A stretch of 64,000 bases of DNA from Tetramitus jugosus (GCA_937625935.1 OW569390.1:124001-188000); one strand, 5' to 3'; shown: positions 22,775 through 32,820, numbered from the stretch's first letter. Program-made: numbers and translations. Notes: generated by a model from the letters alone, not told the origin.

Positions 22775-25700
22775 TTAATCTTTTCTCTTTTGTCGTAGGG
22801 CTGCAGTCTTTCTGTCCTTCTCTCGATCCTTTTGATGACACAAAACACATCTGACACCAGACTCACCTTGCGAGTCTTCCAACCTGTGTCGGTACTCCTC
22901 CAAAGAAACAGGTTGAGATCGGCCAGTGACTGGATCTACCTCCTCCTTGGGCATAGTGAGCTTCTCCTCAGCTGCGCCGTTCGCTCCCTTCTCCTTGCGT
23001 TGCTCATTTGCTTGGACAGAAAGGAAACATGGTACATGATATGCGTGACCACACATAAATATCATTGTGTGTTCCTTTGATGAGCTTCGTAGCATATTAC
23101 CACAAACGACACATCTCTTCATGGAACTCACTTTGACGGCCTTTCTTTGTTGCTTATGGAGCATATGACTCAAACTCCGGGTATCAGTATCCAGAACTTG
23201 TTGACAACCCTTTTGGAGAGTCAGTTGCAAAGAATAATCCGAGATTACGTTGGCTAGCTTGTATTTGAGATCAGGTATGCGCATTTGATCTGGAATAGAT
23301 TGTATGAGGGTCATAGGATCCATATGATCCATTGCATCATGTGAATAATCAGCCATATGATCCAACAGGCCAGCAATAAATGTTCCATTGTTCAACGAGT
23401 ACTTGATCAGATCTTGCCACAACTCTGCGTCACGCTGCTTATTTACAAATCCGATTGCGAAATTCACATCTTGCAGCTTGTTAATAATCAATTGAAGAGC
23501 GTCCTTCGTATTACCCATACGACCTAATAAATAAACTATACTTTGATACAATCGGTTTCTGTTGAGTTCGAGCTCTACCGTGACGTTACTCTTGGCACTC
23601 TGTGGATCGGCCTTCAGCACCTCTAATTCATCTTCACAGTTTTCGAGGAATCCTTCGCAAACAGCTAGTGCCTTTTCAATATTGTAACTCTGACTCTGTT
23701 CCAAGAACCACACAAGTTTTTCTGTATCAAACTCGGCATAAAGCTCAACTTGAAGCAGGTGGAATTTGCTGGACTTGCTGCTGTGTCGCTTGAACAGGGC
23801 GTCAAGATACATGTGGAGCAGTTGTCGATCGTCCTTGAGCTGTCTAACCACCTTGTCAACTTGAATCTGTTCTACATTGTTCATGAGCAAATCCAATGCT
23901 CGTGCTTCATCGAGCTTTAGCAAAACGATAATCTTGTCCTGAATCTGTGAGAACAGTTCGTGTTGCTCAATAAACTGGAACACTCTTTCTGGAGTTTGCT
24001 TCAACTGAAGATAGATGTCCAATGTTTTTTCATACTTTTGCTCACTTGTGTAGAGTTGAGCCAGAGTGTTGAGCAGTGCAATACGTCTAACTTGTTCCTC
24101 CTCAGTAGGTGCTGAGTTATCTTGCTTTGGTGTGTACTCCTTCTTGATCTGCTCTGTAACAGCAGTGATAATGTGTTGGGAATTGTACAGTTCTTTTGGC
24201 ATGGATTGAACAGCTTGGAGCAGCCTTGGTGCACTTGTGAACAGATAGTGGTTCAACAACATTTCATAAATCGTGTCACTCAATCTCACCTTTGAGAAGT
24301 CTATCTTCTTATCAAGTGCTCTGAATGAAGGCTCCTTGGTCAGAGCAGTGGGTGGATCGAAATCAAAACCAGTCAGAGTTGGTGTGACGGCAGTAGGACT
24401 CAATGAATCTGACATCATTCTGCCACCAGGAATAGGAATGTATGGAACAATGGTATCAAACTTTTTCTTTTGAATGAATGACCATATCCATTTCTCCCAT
24501 TCTTCAACATTGGTGCCTGCAACTTGTGGTACAAGCTGAGCAGCCTTGTCCCACTCTCCTCTGCCTAACAAGAACGAAATGTATCGTCGCCCAATATTCT
24601 CAATCGAGTAGTCAGGCTTCATCACCACTCCCAGTTTGCTCTGCTCATTTGCATAGTCCAATGCCAATGTAAATTGATCTTTGGCCAACAACCATTGCAT
24701 GTGATCATCTGCGTCTCTTGGCTTTGCAACAACGATATCTCTCTGAGATAGAATATAGTATGCATTGTCAATCTCACAATACTCAAGTCTATAGTCATGC
24801 ACTGAATAATTTTCATAGTTTTTGATGGAGAGAGCATCGCAAGACAACTCCTCTCCCTTCATGTCCAATATTCTCAATTCAGGTCGAGGAGCACTGGTTC
24901 CTTGATGTTTTTGATTCGATCCCTCTTCTTCGTCATCATCTTCGTCCTCATCAGAATCAGAGTCCGCTGTTGGATCATATGCGAGCAACAACAACTCATT
25001 GTTACCATACGGTTGAATACCACAAATCAGAAAATCAGTGTCAAACATAGCCATAATCTCAACAACCTTGTTTGGTCCTCTCGAGTCCTTTGGCAATGCA
25101 GGACTAATCACACGATCCTTAATATTTAACACTGCAACACTTGTTCCCCAGCCGACAATCAATCGATCTTCACCTCTTGGTGTTTCGTGCCACACCAAAT
25201 TACATCTGCATGTGCCCTTGTTCTCAGAACCCTTTTGTCTCGGTATATACGACACTTTTTCATTATCAGTCACATTATATATTTTTACACCTTGATCATT
25301 GGCCCATGCAATCAAGTTTTTGAACCACCGAATCGCATGAATTGGGCCTTCATTCTTATGAATAATGGTTTCCTTGTAGCCGAACCATCCCTTCTTCATA
25401 AGAATGAGTTTACCTGGTCTTCCACCACAAATGACTCTTTCGTTCCTTCGTACGTACTCTGGATCGACCTGTACACAAGAAACACCACCCTTTAACAATA
25501 TATCCAAACTATCACCATTGTTTGCTCCAGTAGTACTGCTCTCCCTTGTACCACTAATGGACAAATCAACACCACCACCACCTCCACCACCACCAACACC
25601 AATCGGCTGTTGACCTGCTGACACATCACACAAATTTCTCACCACAATTTTTCCATCATCCGAACAACTAGCGACATAATCACCGTGCAAATCAATTGAC

Positions 25701-26104
25701 ACGTCTCTCACTGCTCCTACATGAGGCCTAAACTTTTCTCCACAATAACCCTCAAAATTCAACAAGTACAAAAAACCGAGATTCGTCCCCAGAATAATCA
25801 ACTTGTCACTTACGCACAGAGCAGTTGCCGTATTGTTTTCTTGTTCAAAAATAGTAGGTAATGAACCGACTAGTCTTTGATATTTGAGTTGTGGTTCATA
25901 CTCTGATGAGTCATCATCATCATCTTCATCATCTGCTTCTTCTTCTTCATCATCATTTTCGTCATTTTCTTCTTCTTCATTTTCTGTTGTAGTTTCTTCT
26001 TCTTCTGATTCATCATCAGTATCATCATTGTGTGGTTGTTGTTGTTGTGGTTGATCTGCTGATGATGCTTCAGAGGAGTCAAGAGTTTGATTCTTGTGTG
26101 TCAT
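22775..26104 (-). CDS. VPS41: VPS41, HOPS complex subunit
   Basis: The open frame begins at 26176, but MTHKNQTLDSS at 26104 is the likelier start (about 1,109 residues). A long acidic N-terminal tract (Asp/Glu-rich, residues 25-65) precedes EPQLKYQRL, matching the Vps41 pattern of an acidic tail followed by PKLKYERL. A WD40-like propeller follows (VGAVRDVSIDLHGDYVASCS), then an alpha-solenoid/CHCR region. A C-terminal RING-H2-like domain reads CVVCGNML, CGHAYHVPCF, CVLC. Vps41 is a HOPS-specific subunit that tethers late endosomes, autophagosomes or AP-3 vesicles to lysosomes. A glycine run near residue 165 is an insertion relative to family members. The stop is about 110 bp from tRNA-Ser. 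Confidence 0.92.
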   Translation of the reverse strand: MTHKNQTLDSSEASSADQPQQQQPHNDDTDDESEEEETTTENEEEENDENDDEEEEADDEDDDDDSSEYEPQLKYQRLVGSLPTIFEQENNTATALCVSDKLIILGTNLGFLYLLNFEGYCGEKFRPHVGAVRDVSIDLHGDYVASCSDDGKIVVRNLCDVSAGQQPIGVGGGGGGGGVDLSISGTRESSTTGANNGDSLDILLKGGVSCVQVDPEYVRRNERVICGGRPGKLILMKKGWFGYKETIIHKNEGPIHAIRWFKNLIAWANDQGVKIYNVTDNEKVSYIPRQKGSENKGTCRCNLVWHETPRGEDRLIVGWGTSVAVLNIKDRVISPALPKDSRGPNKVVEIMAMFDTDFLICGIQPYGNNELLLLAYDPTADSDSDEDEDDDEEEGSNQKHQGTSAPRPELRILDMKGEELSCDALSIKNYENYSVHDYRLEYCEIDNAYYILSQRDIVVAKPRDADDHMQWLLAKDQFTLALDYANEQSKLGVVMKPDYSIENIGRRYISFLLGRGEWDKAAQLVPQVAGTNVEEWEKWIWSFIQKKKFDTIVPYIPIPGGRMMSDSLSPTAVTPTLTGFDFDPPTALTKEPSFRALDKKIDFSKVRLSDTIYEMLLNHYLFTSAPRLLQAVQSMPKELYNSQHIITAVTEQIKKEYTPKQDNSAPTEEEQVRRIALLNTLAQLYTSEQKYEKTLDIYLQLKQTPERVFQFIEQHELFSQIQDKIIVLLKLDEARALDLLMNNVEQIQVDKVVRQLKDDRQLLHMYLDALFKRHSSKSSKFHLLQVELYAEFDTEKLVWFLEQSQSYNIEKALAVCEGFLENCEDELEVLKADPQSAKSNVTVELELNRNRLYQSIVYLLGRMGNTKDALQLIINKLQDVNFAIGFVNKQRDAELWQDLIKYSLNNGTFIAGLLDHMADYSHDAMDHMDPMTLIQSIPDQMRIPDLKYKLANVISDYSLQLTLQKGCQQVLDTDTRSLSHMLHKQQRKAVKVSSMKRCVVCGNMLRSSSKEHTMIFMCGHAYHVPCFLSVQANEQRKEKGANGAAEEKLTMPKEEVDPVTGRSQPVSLEEYRHRLEDSQGESGVRCVLCHQKDREKDRKTAALRQKRKD

Positions 26105-26319
26105 CTTTTGATAATGTTTGTTGTGTTGGTTGTGTTGTTGGTTGATGATGATGTTTTTTCTCTCTCCAATAAACAAAAGAAGGAAGAAGCTTTTTTGTGT
26201 TTTTTGACATGAGAAAAAATGGATCTTCTGATGCGGAAAAATAATGGATAGGCGGAGATTGGAAGGTATGCTTTCCGTGAACTACAATGTAGGTGTTAAG
26301 ATTTTTGTTGTGATTTGTT

Positions 26320-26523
26320 TTACTGCATGTATTTGGTTTCGATTAACCATGCCTTGAATGTTTTCATATCTGGATACACCTGTCGACACACTTCTGCCTC
26401 TCGACCGCCTACATTTTCATAGTCATTGTACCATCTTATATTATCGACAGACTCTTGGGTTTTATCCTTGGAGTATTCTTCAAATGATACAGGATCGTGT
26501 TGGAGTGGATTGACTGGAAACAT
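26320..26523 (-). CDS. Possible small protein (67 aa), unknown
   Basis: ATG 26523 to stop 26320. The product is high-complexity and hydrophilic (DPVSFEEYSKDKTQESVDNI, then VYPDMKTFKAWLIETKYMQ) and looks like real protein rather than a chance frame. No family is recognised. It lies between VPS41 and the F-box gene, all on the minus strand, in about 500 bp that holds nothing else. It could be a single-exon small gene such as a mitochondrial complex accessory subunit, but that is a guess. Confidence 0.45.
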   Translation of the reverse strand: MFPVNPLQHDPVSFEEYSKDKTQESVDNIRWYNDYENVGGREAEVCRQVYPDMKTFKAWLIETKYMQ

Positions 26524-26602
26524 TGTCTGTTTTATGTGAGTTTAAATACCGCGAGTTTTCAAAAAGCCGTTCTGAATAGCGGACATCCGGCGTCTCTATC
26601 TT

Positions 26603-28213
26603 TCATGCATTTTCTTTTTGCGCCTTTCCGCTCGGGTGTCCGCCAGTCACTGAACCTGAAAGCTGGTATTCCATTTCTTCATTCTCCTTCTTCAACTTTA
26701 GGACTTCTTTCTCAACTGTTCCCCATTGAGATGTCTCTAACAGGCCAGTAATTCTTCTTAAAAGGTTTGCGTGGTCTGTTTGCTTCTCGTCTGGGAATTT
26801 TGTTCTCAATGTTGTATTCTTTTGAACAATGTTACGCATTTCTCTCAGATAGATGGACCTTGATGTCTGGCTAGAACTGTCATTGAGGCCTTCGTTCTTT
26901 GCAAAGTCAACAAGGACTTGATAGTTACTTTGCAATCGATGGGTACTATATTCTCCGAGATATTGTTTTGTGTGCAACAATCTTTCTTTCTCCAGCATCA
27001 TTCTTCTCAGTTCTTCTTGTTTGAGAGGTGACAGTGAATGGATGTATCCTCTGAGTATTGTGATAATTTCCCATTGCTTTGCTTTCTCTTCTTGGTATGC
27101 CGCACTGTGATCTACTTCATAAATGAACTTATCTGAGGCATCAGATGTCAAAAAACAATCGGAATCTACCGTCTCTTCTTTGGCTATGATTCTTCCTCGT
27201 CGATCCCGAATTGGATAATGTGGTGTCCAGAATGTATCACTGTCCCACTGATAAACGCGGGCCACACCAGGAAACCGAACCATGCGGTGAAAGTACTTTT
27301 CTTTATCAATCTCTTCTGTTTGAGGGGGATGTATAGTGAGATACTTGACATACCGTTTCTCACGAGAACTCTCGAGAAGAAAAGCAAGAACATTACCCTT
27401 GATCACCAAATGGCACGCGCTCTCTAAAAAAAAGGGATACAGAGCAGTCCAAAGAACAGAGTTGTGATCACCAGAGTCTAGGACAATTCTTTTGACATGA
27501 GGAAAAGGTGGAATCTTGTACTCTTGTGCCTCTAGCTTGGTGGAATACTTCTGTCTTTTTGCTGGTGGTCGTACATTGTCTCTTCTCCGGCATAGAGGAT
27601 AGGTTTCTACAGCTACATGGTGAGTATCACTGGTGTTGGCAAAGTTGAGCAGTACGGAAGAAGTAGGTTGACTTTCTTCCTTAGATCTCAATTCTCGGAG
27701 AGAGCAACCAATCAGTTGTAAATCCCCAAGGAACTTGGACTGTCCAAGAATTGGTGACATCACACAATGGAGGAAAGTAATCCCAAAAAGATGCTCTTCA
27801 TAGTCTAGCCAAGATGAATTAACATCCGGGTTGGAGAAGTCTACACCTTCAAAAATCATGTTCCTCAGATTGAATCCCTTGACACAATACATGTCATGAT
27901 ACATCTGAACAATTGAGATCATCTTCTTGGAGCTCACTACATTAGCCTCATTCATTCTCAAACACCTCTTGTTCCATATTTCAGGACGATACTCAATCAG
28001 GAGATAAAATCGTTTGCACACCAGCCTCCACTGCAACAAGTTCTTGAATCCAATATTGTCATTCTCGACAAAACTAAAAATGGAAGTCCAGACTTCATCT
28101 TCTCCAATCTCCTCGGTTGATCTTTGGGGTACCTTGATTGGGTGTCGTTCTTTTCTAAACCTTTGTGCTTGGGCTTTTCTGAAGTCGGCAAGTTGGTTCT
28201 GAAACGATGACAT
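26603..28213 (-). CDS. F-box-like protein (536 aa)
   Basis: The frame opens at a TTG (28279); the first ATG is 28213 (MSSFQNQLADFRKAQ). An F-box-like segment is at about residues 36-80: EVWTSIFSFV, then LLQWRLVCKRFYLLIE and WNKRCLRM. The middle (residues 90-300) has short leucine-containing strand/helix units (FEGVDFSN, LQLIGCSLRELR) that might be an irregular LRR. The C-terminal third is helical and charged. F-box proteins recruit substrates to SCF ubiquitin ligases through Skp1. The substrate-binding domain is not recognisable, so the target is unknown. Confidence 0.65.
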   Translation of the reverse strand: MSSFQNQLADFRKAQAQRFRKERHPIKVPQRSTEEIGEDEVWTSIFSFVENDNIGFKNLLQWRLVCKRFYLLIEYRPEIWNKRCLRMNEANVVSSKKMISIVQMYHDMYCVKGFNLRNMIFEGVDFSNPDVNSSWLDYEEHLFGITFLHCVMSPILGQSKFLGDLQLIGCSLRELRSKEESQPTSSVLLNFANTSDTHHVAVETYPLCRRRDNVRPPAKRQKYSTKLEAQEYKIPPFPHVKRIVLDSGDHNSVLWTALYPFFLESACHLVIKGNVLAFLLESSREKRYVKYLTIHPPQTEEIDKEKYFHRMVRFPGVARVYQWDSDTFWTPHYPIRDRRGRIIAKEETVDSDCFLTSDASDKFIYEVDHSAAYQEEKAKQWEIITILRGYIHSLSPLKQEELRRMMLEKERLLHTKQYLGEYSTHRLQSNYQVLVDFAKNEGLNDSSSQTSRSIYLREMRNIVQKNTTLRTKFPDEKQTDHANLLRRITGLLETSQWGTVEKEVLKLKKENEEMEYQLSGSVTGGHPSGKAQKENA

Positions 28214-28353
28214 GGCAATTGTTGGTCTTGTTGTGATTGTGTTGTTGGGTGTTACTTCCTTGGTTGTCGTGTCAGGCAAGATTTTATAGTAGCAGCTGGT
28301 GTCGGCTTTATTTTTTCTGAGGATTCCTGCAAAAACGAAACTCCGTGCGGATA

Positions 28354-30174
28354 TTATTGAAGGAGGGCGGTGCGATCTCCTTGACTTTGTTTCTTCTTCA
28401 TTATTACACGGTTCAGGAGGAAGAAAACGAGTAGAGCCACAAAGAGCAAAAGACAGACCAACAAGGGAACAGTCAATGCCACAGCTAGAGCAATTCTGTT
28501 GTCTTTCTTCGCGATAGCAAAACAGGAGTCATTGGATGGTCTGATATCTTTGATCTTGGAATTGATGGATAATCCTTCGTAAGAAGAGTCCCAATAATGG
28601 GATTCCATGAGATTACCGACTCTTCTAATCACGGAAAAGACACGAGTGGTGTCGATTGTTCCAATGGCAATTGATTCATTTCTATCTGTTAATCCATTCA
28701 TTGCTTGCTTTTGGGAGTTATATGGAATGTTGAATTGTGTTTCCTTTGAGCTATCTAAGCAGATTGCCCAATTTTCCATGTTGCTATCCAGAGTATCGGG
28801 TTGATTCAATGTCCACGTTCCTTCAAAGTCAAAAGGGTTTGAGCCAGCAAGCTTACATTGTTCATCATTCGAGAAGAAATTGACTGTTTTTTCATAAATT
28901 GACTTCTTTCCATCCAATTGCACATGAGTTGCGTTCGTGTCAGTACCATACCACTTTGCACCGGTAAATTGAGACAAATCATCTGAGAGAGTAATCTCAA
29001 ATCTTCCATGGTATGGTTTCTTTTCAGTTACATCATACCACATTCCGGACCAGGACTTTCCATTCGTAGACAAAGAACCATACACGGATCCTCTGACTAA
29101 TTGTTGAAGCTTCGAGTTATAAGAAGAAATGGAACCTCTCAAGGTACTGCCACTATCGTAGCACACGAACATTAACCGCCCCTTCCCCAGATCAAATGTA
29201 CCCATCCATGGCATCTGATTCTTTGCAGAAACACAAGTACCAACGTCGTCTGACGTTTTTTTGTACGAGGTCACAGATCTCATATGCCAAGCGCTGTTCG
29301 ATAGTTCAAAATAATTGCCATCATCCACGTACCATTGAGCTTCAAACACAGACTCACTTGTGATTACTCTTAAAAATGTACCCATGGATTTGGTTTGGAA
29401 CGATGCCTTGGAATCACTGTGCATCCAAACACCGGCCCAAACTCTTCCGTTGAAAAAGGTCTGAGCACGAGCGACAGCAGGAGTATTCAACTCTGACTCG
29501 ATATCTCCCACAGCTGAACTGTCTTGTTGATTGGCACACCACGTCATATTACCATTCGTGGCGTCTTCACCACTTGAATCAACAGTGGTCCAAGTACCAG
29601 ACATGTTAAACATTTTTGTTGCACCGAAATCATAGGACATGCACTGGGCAATTGTTGCCTCTTGATTCGACAACTTTGTTTCACGAATGTTTAGTGCTTT
29701 GGTCCCACTGAAATCCTTTGAATTCAAATACCACAGTGAACCGACAAGCTCCGTTCCATTGTTCTCACCCAGAGATTGCTCTTGCCATGCAAATTGACCA
29801 TTGACTCCACCAGCGTCCACAAATTGACCACGCAACCATTTTTTCTTCTTGTCCATTGTGCCTTCCACAATTCCCACCAACACTTCTTGTTGTTGCTTGT
29901 CTTTTGTGATGATGGATTTCACATAAGTTCCCTGAACAACTACCGTTGTTGCTTCATTAGCATTCTTTTGACAGAGATAGAGACGACCACCTGATCCAGC
30001 ACGTGTCTCAAACGAGTACACTCCAGAGAAGGGAACATCACTGTTGTTGTTGTTGTTGTGATCAAAAGCTTTGACTTGATCAAAACACAAGAAACACAAC
30101 AATAGCAGAGAAACAACAGAGAGGATCATCAACACACGAGTGATGATGCCTCGAGGCCACGTTGGTGTTATCAT
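28354..30174 (-). CDS. Type I membrane protein with repeated Gly/Trp-rich ectodomain modules (606 aa)
   Basis: The N-terminus has a basic start and a hydrophobic core (VLMILSVVSLLLLCFLCF), which is a signal peptide. The lumenal or extracellular part has several loosely repeated modules of 70-100 residues with GTW or G-x-W motifs, a Cys and a closing GxxW (NMSGTWTTV, GRVWAGVWMH, SWSGMWYD, DFEGTWTLN) and many N-glycosylation sequons. One transmembrane helix near residues 565-590 (VALTVPLLVCLLLFVALLVFF) is followed by a short basic cytosolic tail ending in a dileucine (TALLQ), suggesting endolysosomal sorting. I recognise no named family. It may be a lineage-specific surface or lysosomal protein. 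Confidence 0.75.
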   Translation of the reverse strand: MITPTWPRGIITRVLMILSVVSLLLLCFLCFDQVKAFDHNNNNNSDVPFSGVYSFETRAGSGGRLYLCQKNANEATTVVVQGTYVKSIITKDKQQQEVLVGIVEGTMDKKKKWLRGQFVDAGGVNGQFAWQEQSLGENNGTELVGSLWYLNSKDFSGTKALNIRETKLSNQEATIAQCMSYDFGATKMFNMSGTWTTVDSSGEDATNGNMTWCANQQDSSAVGDIESELNTPAVARAQTFFNGRVWAGVWMHSDSKASFQTKSMGTFLRVITSESVFEAQWYVDDGNYFELSNSAWHMRSVTSYKKTSDDVGTCVSAKNQMPWMGTFDLGKGRLMFVCYDSGSTLRGSISSYNSKLQQLVRGSVYGSLSTNGKSWSGMWYDVTEKKPYHGRFEITLSDDLSQFTGAKWYGTDTNATHVQLDGKKSIYEKTVNFFSNDEQCKLAGSNPFDFEGTWTLNQPDTLDSNMENWAICLDSSKETQFNIPYNSQKQAMNGLTDRNESIAIGTIDTTRVFSVIRRVGNLMESHYWDSSYEGLSINSKIKDIRPSNDSCFAIAKKDNRIALAVALTVPLLVCLLLFVALLVFFLLNRVIMKKKQSQGDRTALLQ

Positions 30175-30324
30175 TTTTTGTGCTTTTCTTGAGAACTCTC
30201 GGTCCGCTAGCTAGAAATTTCGCCGAGAAATTTTCGCCGGACAAATTTACATTTTCGTACGGTATAAGTATATGATCTTACGCTCCATCAAAGTGCTGCA
30301 AATTGAACTTTATATTTGGATGCG

Positions 30325-31620
30325 TTATTTAGATCCTTCAGACTCAATGGTCGCCAACTCGTCAGATCTGAGGTCGAAATCGATGTACTCGCCCAGCAAC
30401 TTCTTCTGTTCCTCACTCAATCTCTCTAGTTGATTGTCAGACAGTTGTTTCACAACATGTTCGAAGTAGTCTGAGTGGAAGTTCTTGTTTTCAACAGAGA
30501 AAGAATAATTCAATGACCCTCCACCAATGTGGATTCCTTGGAATGTCAGGATTTCGGGAAGAGGTGTCATCAGTTTCTCGTACACTGGCCTCTCGAGCAC
30601 AATGCAAGCAGATCCTGAACTCCCAGGGCTTGTGCAAGAGGTATGACTATAAGTTGTACCAATTTTACCTACGACTTGACCCAACGACACAGATCGATTG
30701 TTTACAGCGAGGAGACGGTTGATGGTTGCCGCAGTGTAATTCTGATCCCTAAATTCTTTGTTCAGCTGGGTCATGAAATCCTTGGGCACAGGTGCTGGAG
30801 AACCTACAACAAGATGATCATAACCATCTGTTGAATCATCAGCGATGGATTGCTTCGCTTCCTTGTTTATCACGGCCGATATTGGCTTGGGGATGAGGAA
30901 GGTTGGAAAGGAGCCTTTGTAAGATGCATCTTCGGCAATCAGAAAAGCATAGTCGTTTTCGCTAGCTATCTGATCCTTGGCGTCGACATTTCCATCTTTC
31001 AATACTTGACAGACTACGCTAGGACAAATCTGTCCTCGGAAGTCCTCATGACAAGCTCTGATTTCTGTTAGCTGAAAAACCTTATTGTTCATCTTGAGTA
31101 GAGGTACAATGTTGTGTGCACAGGTAGCAAATATCAGTTTGTCACCGTTAGAGTAGTAGGGAGTTACTTGAAACGCACTGCAGGTATGGCTGAGAGTTGT
31201 CTCGAATTTTTCCAACAACCCCTCGTACTCGAATGGAGGCACCGTACAATCGGACTCGCGCCTATCTACAATATCATGGTACTCACCAGTAAATTTGTAA
31301 GTAACATACAACACCCATGATACTTCCATTGATATTCTCATTGGTTCCATCCAGTTGGGAGGTACTGTTTTACCAGAGGTGAATCTATTTCGACCCATGA
31401 AAAGCTTGGGGATCTTGGAATTGGTGAGCGAAGTAACCGTTGGAGGATATCTTGGGATCTTACTATGCGTATTCACTACACCGTGTAATCTCGATTGATT
31501 TGCCTCTAAATCACTGCTATATGCGTAAGGTCCGTCCTTATCACAGCTTGCATGGCTATCCAGAGCGGGGAGCTCTCGCGGATAGAGTTGTCTAATGAGA
31601 GCTTGTAGTCTATCACTCAT
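30325..31620 (-). CDS. Trypsin-like (PA clan) serine protease homologue (431 aa)
   Basis: A single exon without a signal peptide. A chymotrypsin-like triad can be read: His169 in FATCAHNIVP, Asp223 in ENDYAFLIAE and Ser335 in SPGSSGSACIV. The Ser motif fits GxSG. Spacing and the GIHIGG strand after it fit a PA-clan double beta-barrel of about 270 residues, with a 140-residue N-terminal extension and a short helical C-terminus. Lack of a signal peptide suggests a cytosolic enzyme, like HtrA- or Tysnd-type proteases, but no PDZ domain is seen. The substrate is unknown. Confidence 0.7.
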   Translation of the reverse strand: MSDRLQALIRQLYPRELPALDSHASCDKDGPYAYSSDLEANQSRLHGVVNTHSKIPRYPPTVTSLTNSKIPKLFMGRNRFTSGKTVPPNWMEPMRISMEVSWVLYVTYKFTGEYHDIVDRRESDCTVPPFEYEGLLEKFETTLSHTCSAFQVTPYYSNGDKLIFATCAHNIVPLLKMNNKVFQLTEIRACHEDFRGQICPSVVCQVLKDGNVDAKDQIASENDYAFLIAEDASYKGSFPTFLIPKPISAVINKEAKQSIADDSTDGYDHLVVGSPAPVPKDFMTQLNKEFRDQNYTAATINRLLAVNNRSVSLGQVVGKIGTTYSHTSCTSPGSSGSACIVLERPVYEKLMTPLPEILTFQGIHIGGGSLNYSFSVENKNFHSDYFEHVVKQLSDNQLERLSEEQKKLLGEYIDFDLRSDELATIESEGSK

Positions 31621-31735
31621 TTTTAGATACGTTTTTCTGATGTTGAGCAGAGTTTATCTTGAAGCAAAAGTTATTAACACAAATCGCAACCGCAATCTAC
31701 AGTAAAGAAGAGGATTCAGAATGAAAACACATTTC

Positions 31736-32716
31736 CTAGGAGATGCTCACAAGAGTTGTTGAGCGTGACTTACAAAAGTCAACCACCTTTTCGATGAAAG
31801 CAGGATCTCGTCCACTCTTAAACCAAGTGAGTGAGCGAATATTCTTCAAATGGGCTAATGCATTCTCAGTGATCGTTTGTTGATCACAGCCACTCATTGT
31901 AAGTTTGTGAACACCAACCAAATAGGGAAATGCCTGATCCGTGATGTTCGTACACTCAATCATTTCAAGTGTGTGAATACCAGTCAGGTGAGTGAATGCC
32001 TTGTCTGTGATTTGAGGGCAATAATTCATACTTAGTTCCTGAATACCAGCTAAATGAGAGAAGGCTCGATCTGTAATTTGACCACAACGACTGATATTGA
32101 GCGTGTGGATGCCAGTCAAATGACGAAATGCATTGTCGGAAATGTTGTTACAAAACATTATATCAAGAGTGTGAATGCCCGTCAAGTAAGAGAGTGCATC
32201 GTCCGTGATTTGATAACAATGCTTCATATCTAACGTGTGAATGCCAGTCAAATGAGGAAACACCTTGTCTGTGATTTGCTTGCAAAAACTCATATTGAGT
32301 GTGTGAATACCAGTCAAGTGAGAAAAGACTTGATCTGTAATTTGCTCACAATCACTCATATCAAGTGTGTGAATGCCTTCCAAGTATTGGAAATGCCTAT
32401 CCCTGACATTGGGATGCCACCAAAAACCTACATTAAACAGTGTACCTTTGTTCAATTGAAACCAGGAGTCAATTTCTTGGTCATTCCAATGCGATTTTAG
32501 TGTTCTCTTCTTGTTGTACATGATGGATCGATTGTACTTAAATTGATTAATTCCCTTGCAAGTGTGACTCAATTGCATCCATTGACGAGTGTCACAAAAT
32601 TCGATAATGATGGTCCATACATCATGGCAAAGTGCAGAACAAATTTCAATTGTTTCACACTTAACATGTTCATTGTCTATTGCATTCTTGTTTTCTTCAG
32701 CTGCATGTTGCTTCAT
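31736..32716 (-). CDS. F-box-like/cysteine-type leucine-rich repeat protein (AMN1/FBXL-like)
   Basis: The frame opens at GTG 32773; the first ATG is 32716 (326 residues). An F-box-like helix segment is near residues 28-60 (VWTIIIEFCDTRQWMQLSHT). About eight tandem LRRs of 22 residues follow, of the form LTGIHTLxMSxCxQITDxAF, the cysteine-containing subtype seen in AMN1 and FBXL proteins. The repeats are unusually uniform in both protein and DNA (66-bp units), which suggests recent internal duplication. It is likely an SCF substrate receptor or protein-interaction module. It is the last gene before the LINE array. Confidence 0.8.
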   Translation of the reverse strand: MKQHAAEENKNAIDNEHVKCETIEICSALCHDVWTIIIEFCDTRQWMQLSHTCKGINQFKYNRSIMYNKKRTLKSHWNDQEIDSWFQLNKGTLFNVGFWWHPNVRDRHFQYLEGIHTLDMSDCEQITDQVFSHLTGIHTLNMSFCKQITDKVFPHLTGIHTLDMKHCYQITDDALSYLTGIHTLDIMFCNNISDNAFRHLTGIHTLNISRCGQITDRAFSHLAGIQELSMNYCPQITDKAFTHLTGIHTLEMIECTNITDQAFPYLVGVHKLTMSGCDQQTITENALAHLKNIRSLTWFKSGRDPAFIEKVVDFCKSRSTTLVSIS

Positions 32717-32799
32717 TTTTGTTTTTTTTGAGCGAAGAGATTGAGTATGCCCTTTTTTTGATTTGTTTTTCACTTAAAGTGAGTTGGCCACGAAATAGA

Positions 32800-32820
32800 T
32801 CAGGAGGTTCAAGTCCTCTG
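32800..32820 (+). other. Isolated tRNA T-arm / B-box-like sequence
   Basis: GGTTCAAGTCC at 32806-32816 matches the RNA polymerase III B-box consensus and sits in a 5-bp stem with a 7-nt loop, as in a tRNA T-arm. No matching A-box or full cloverleaf surrounds it. It could be a tRNA relic or a chance match. It lies about 140 bp from LINE fragment D. Confidence 0.3.
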
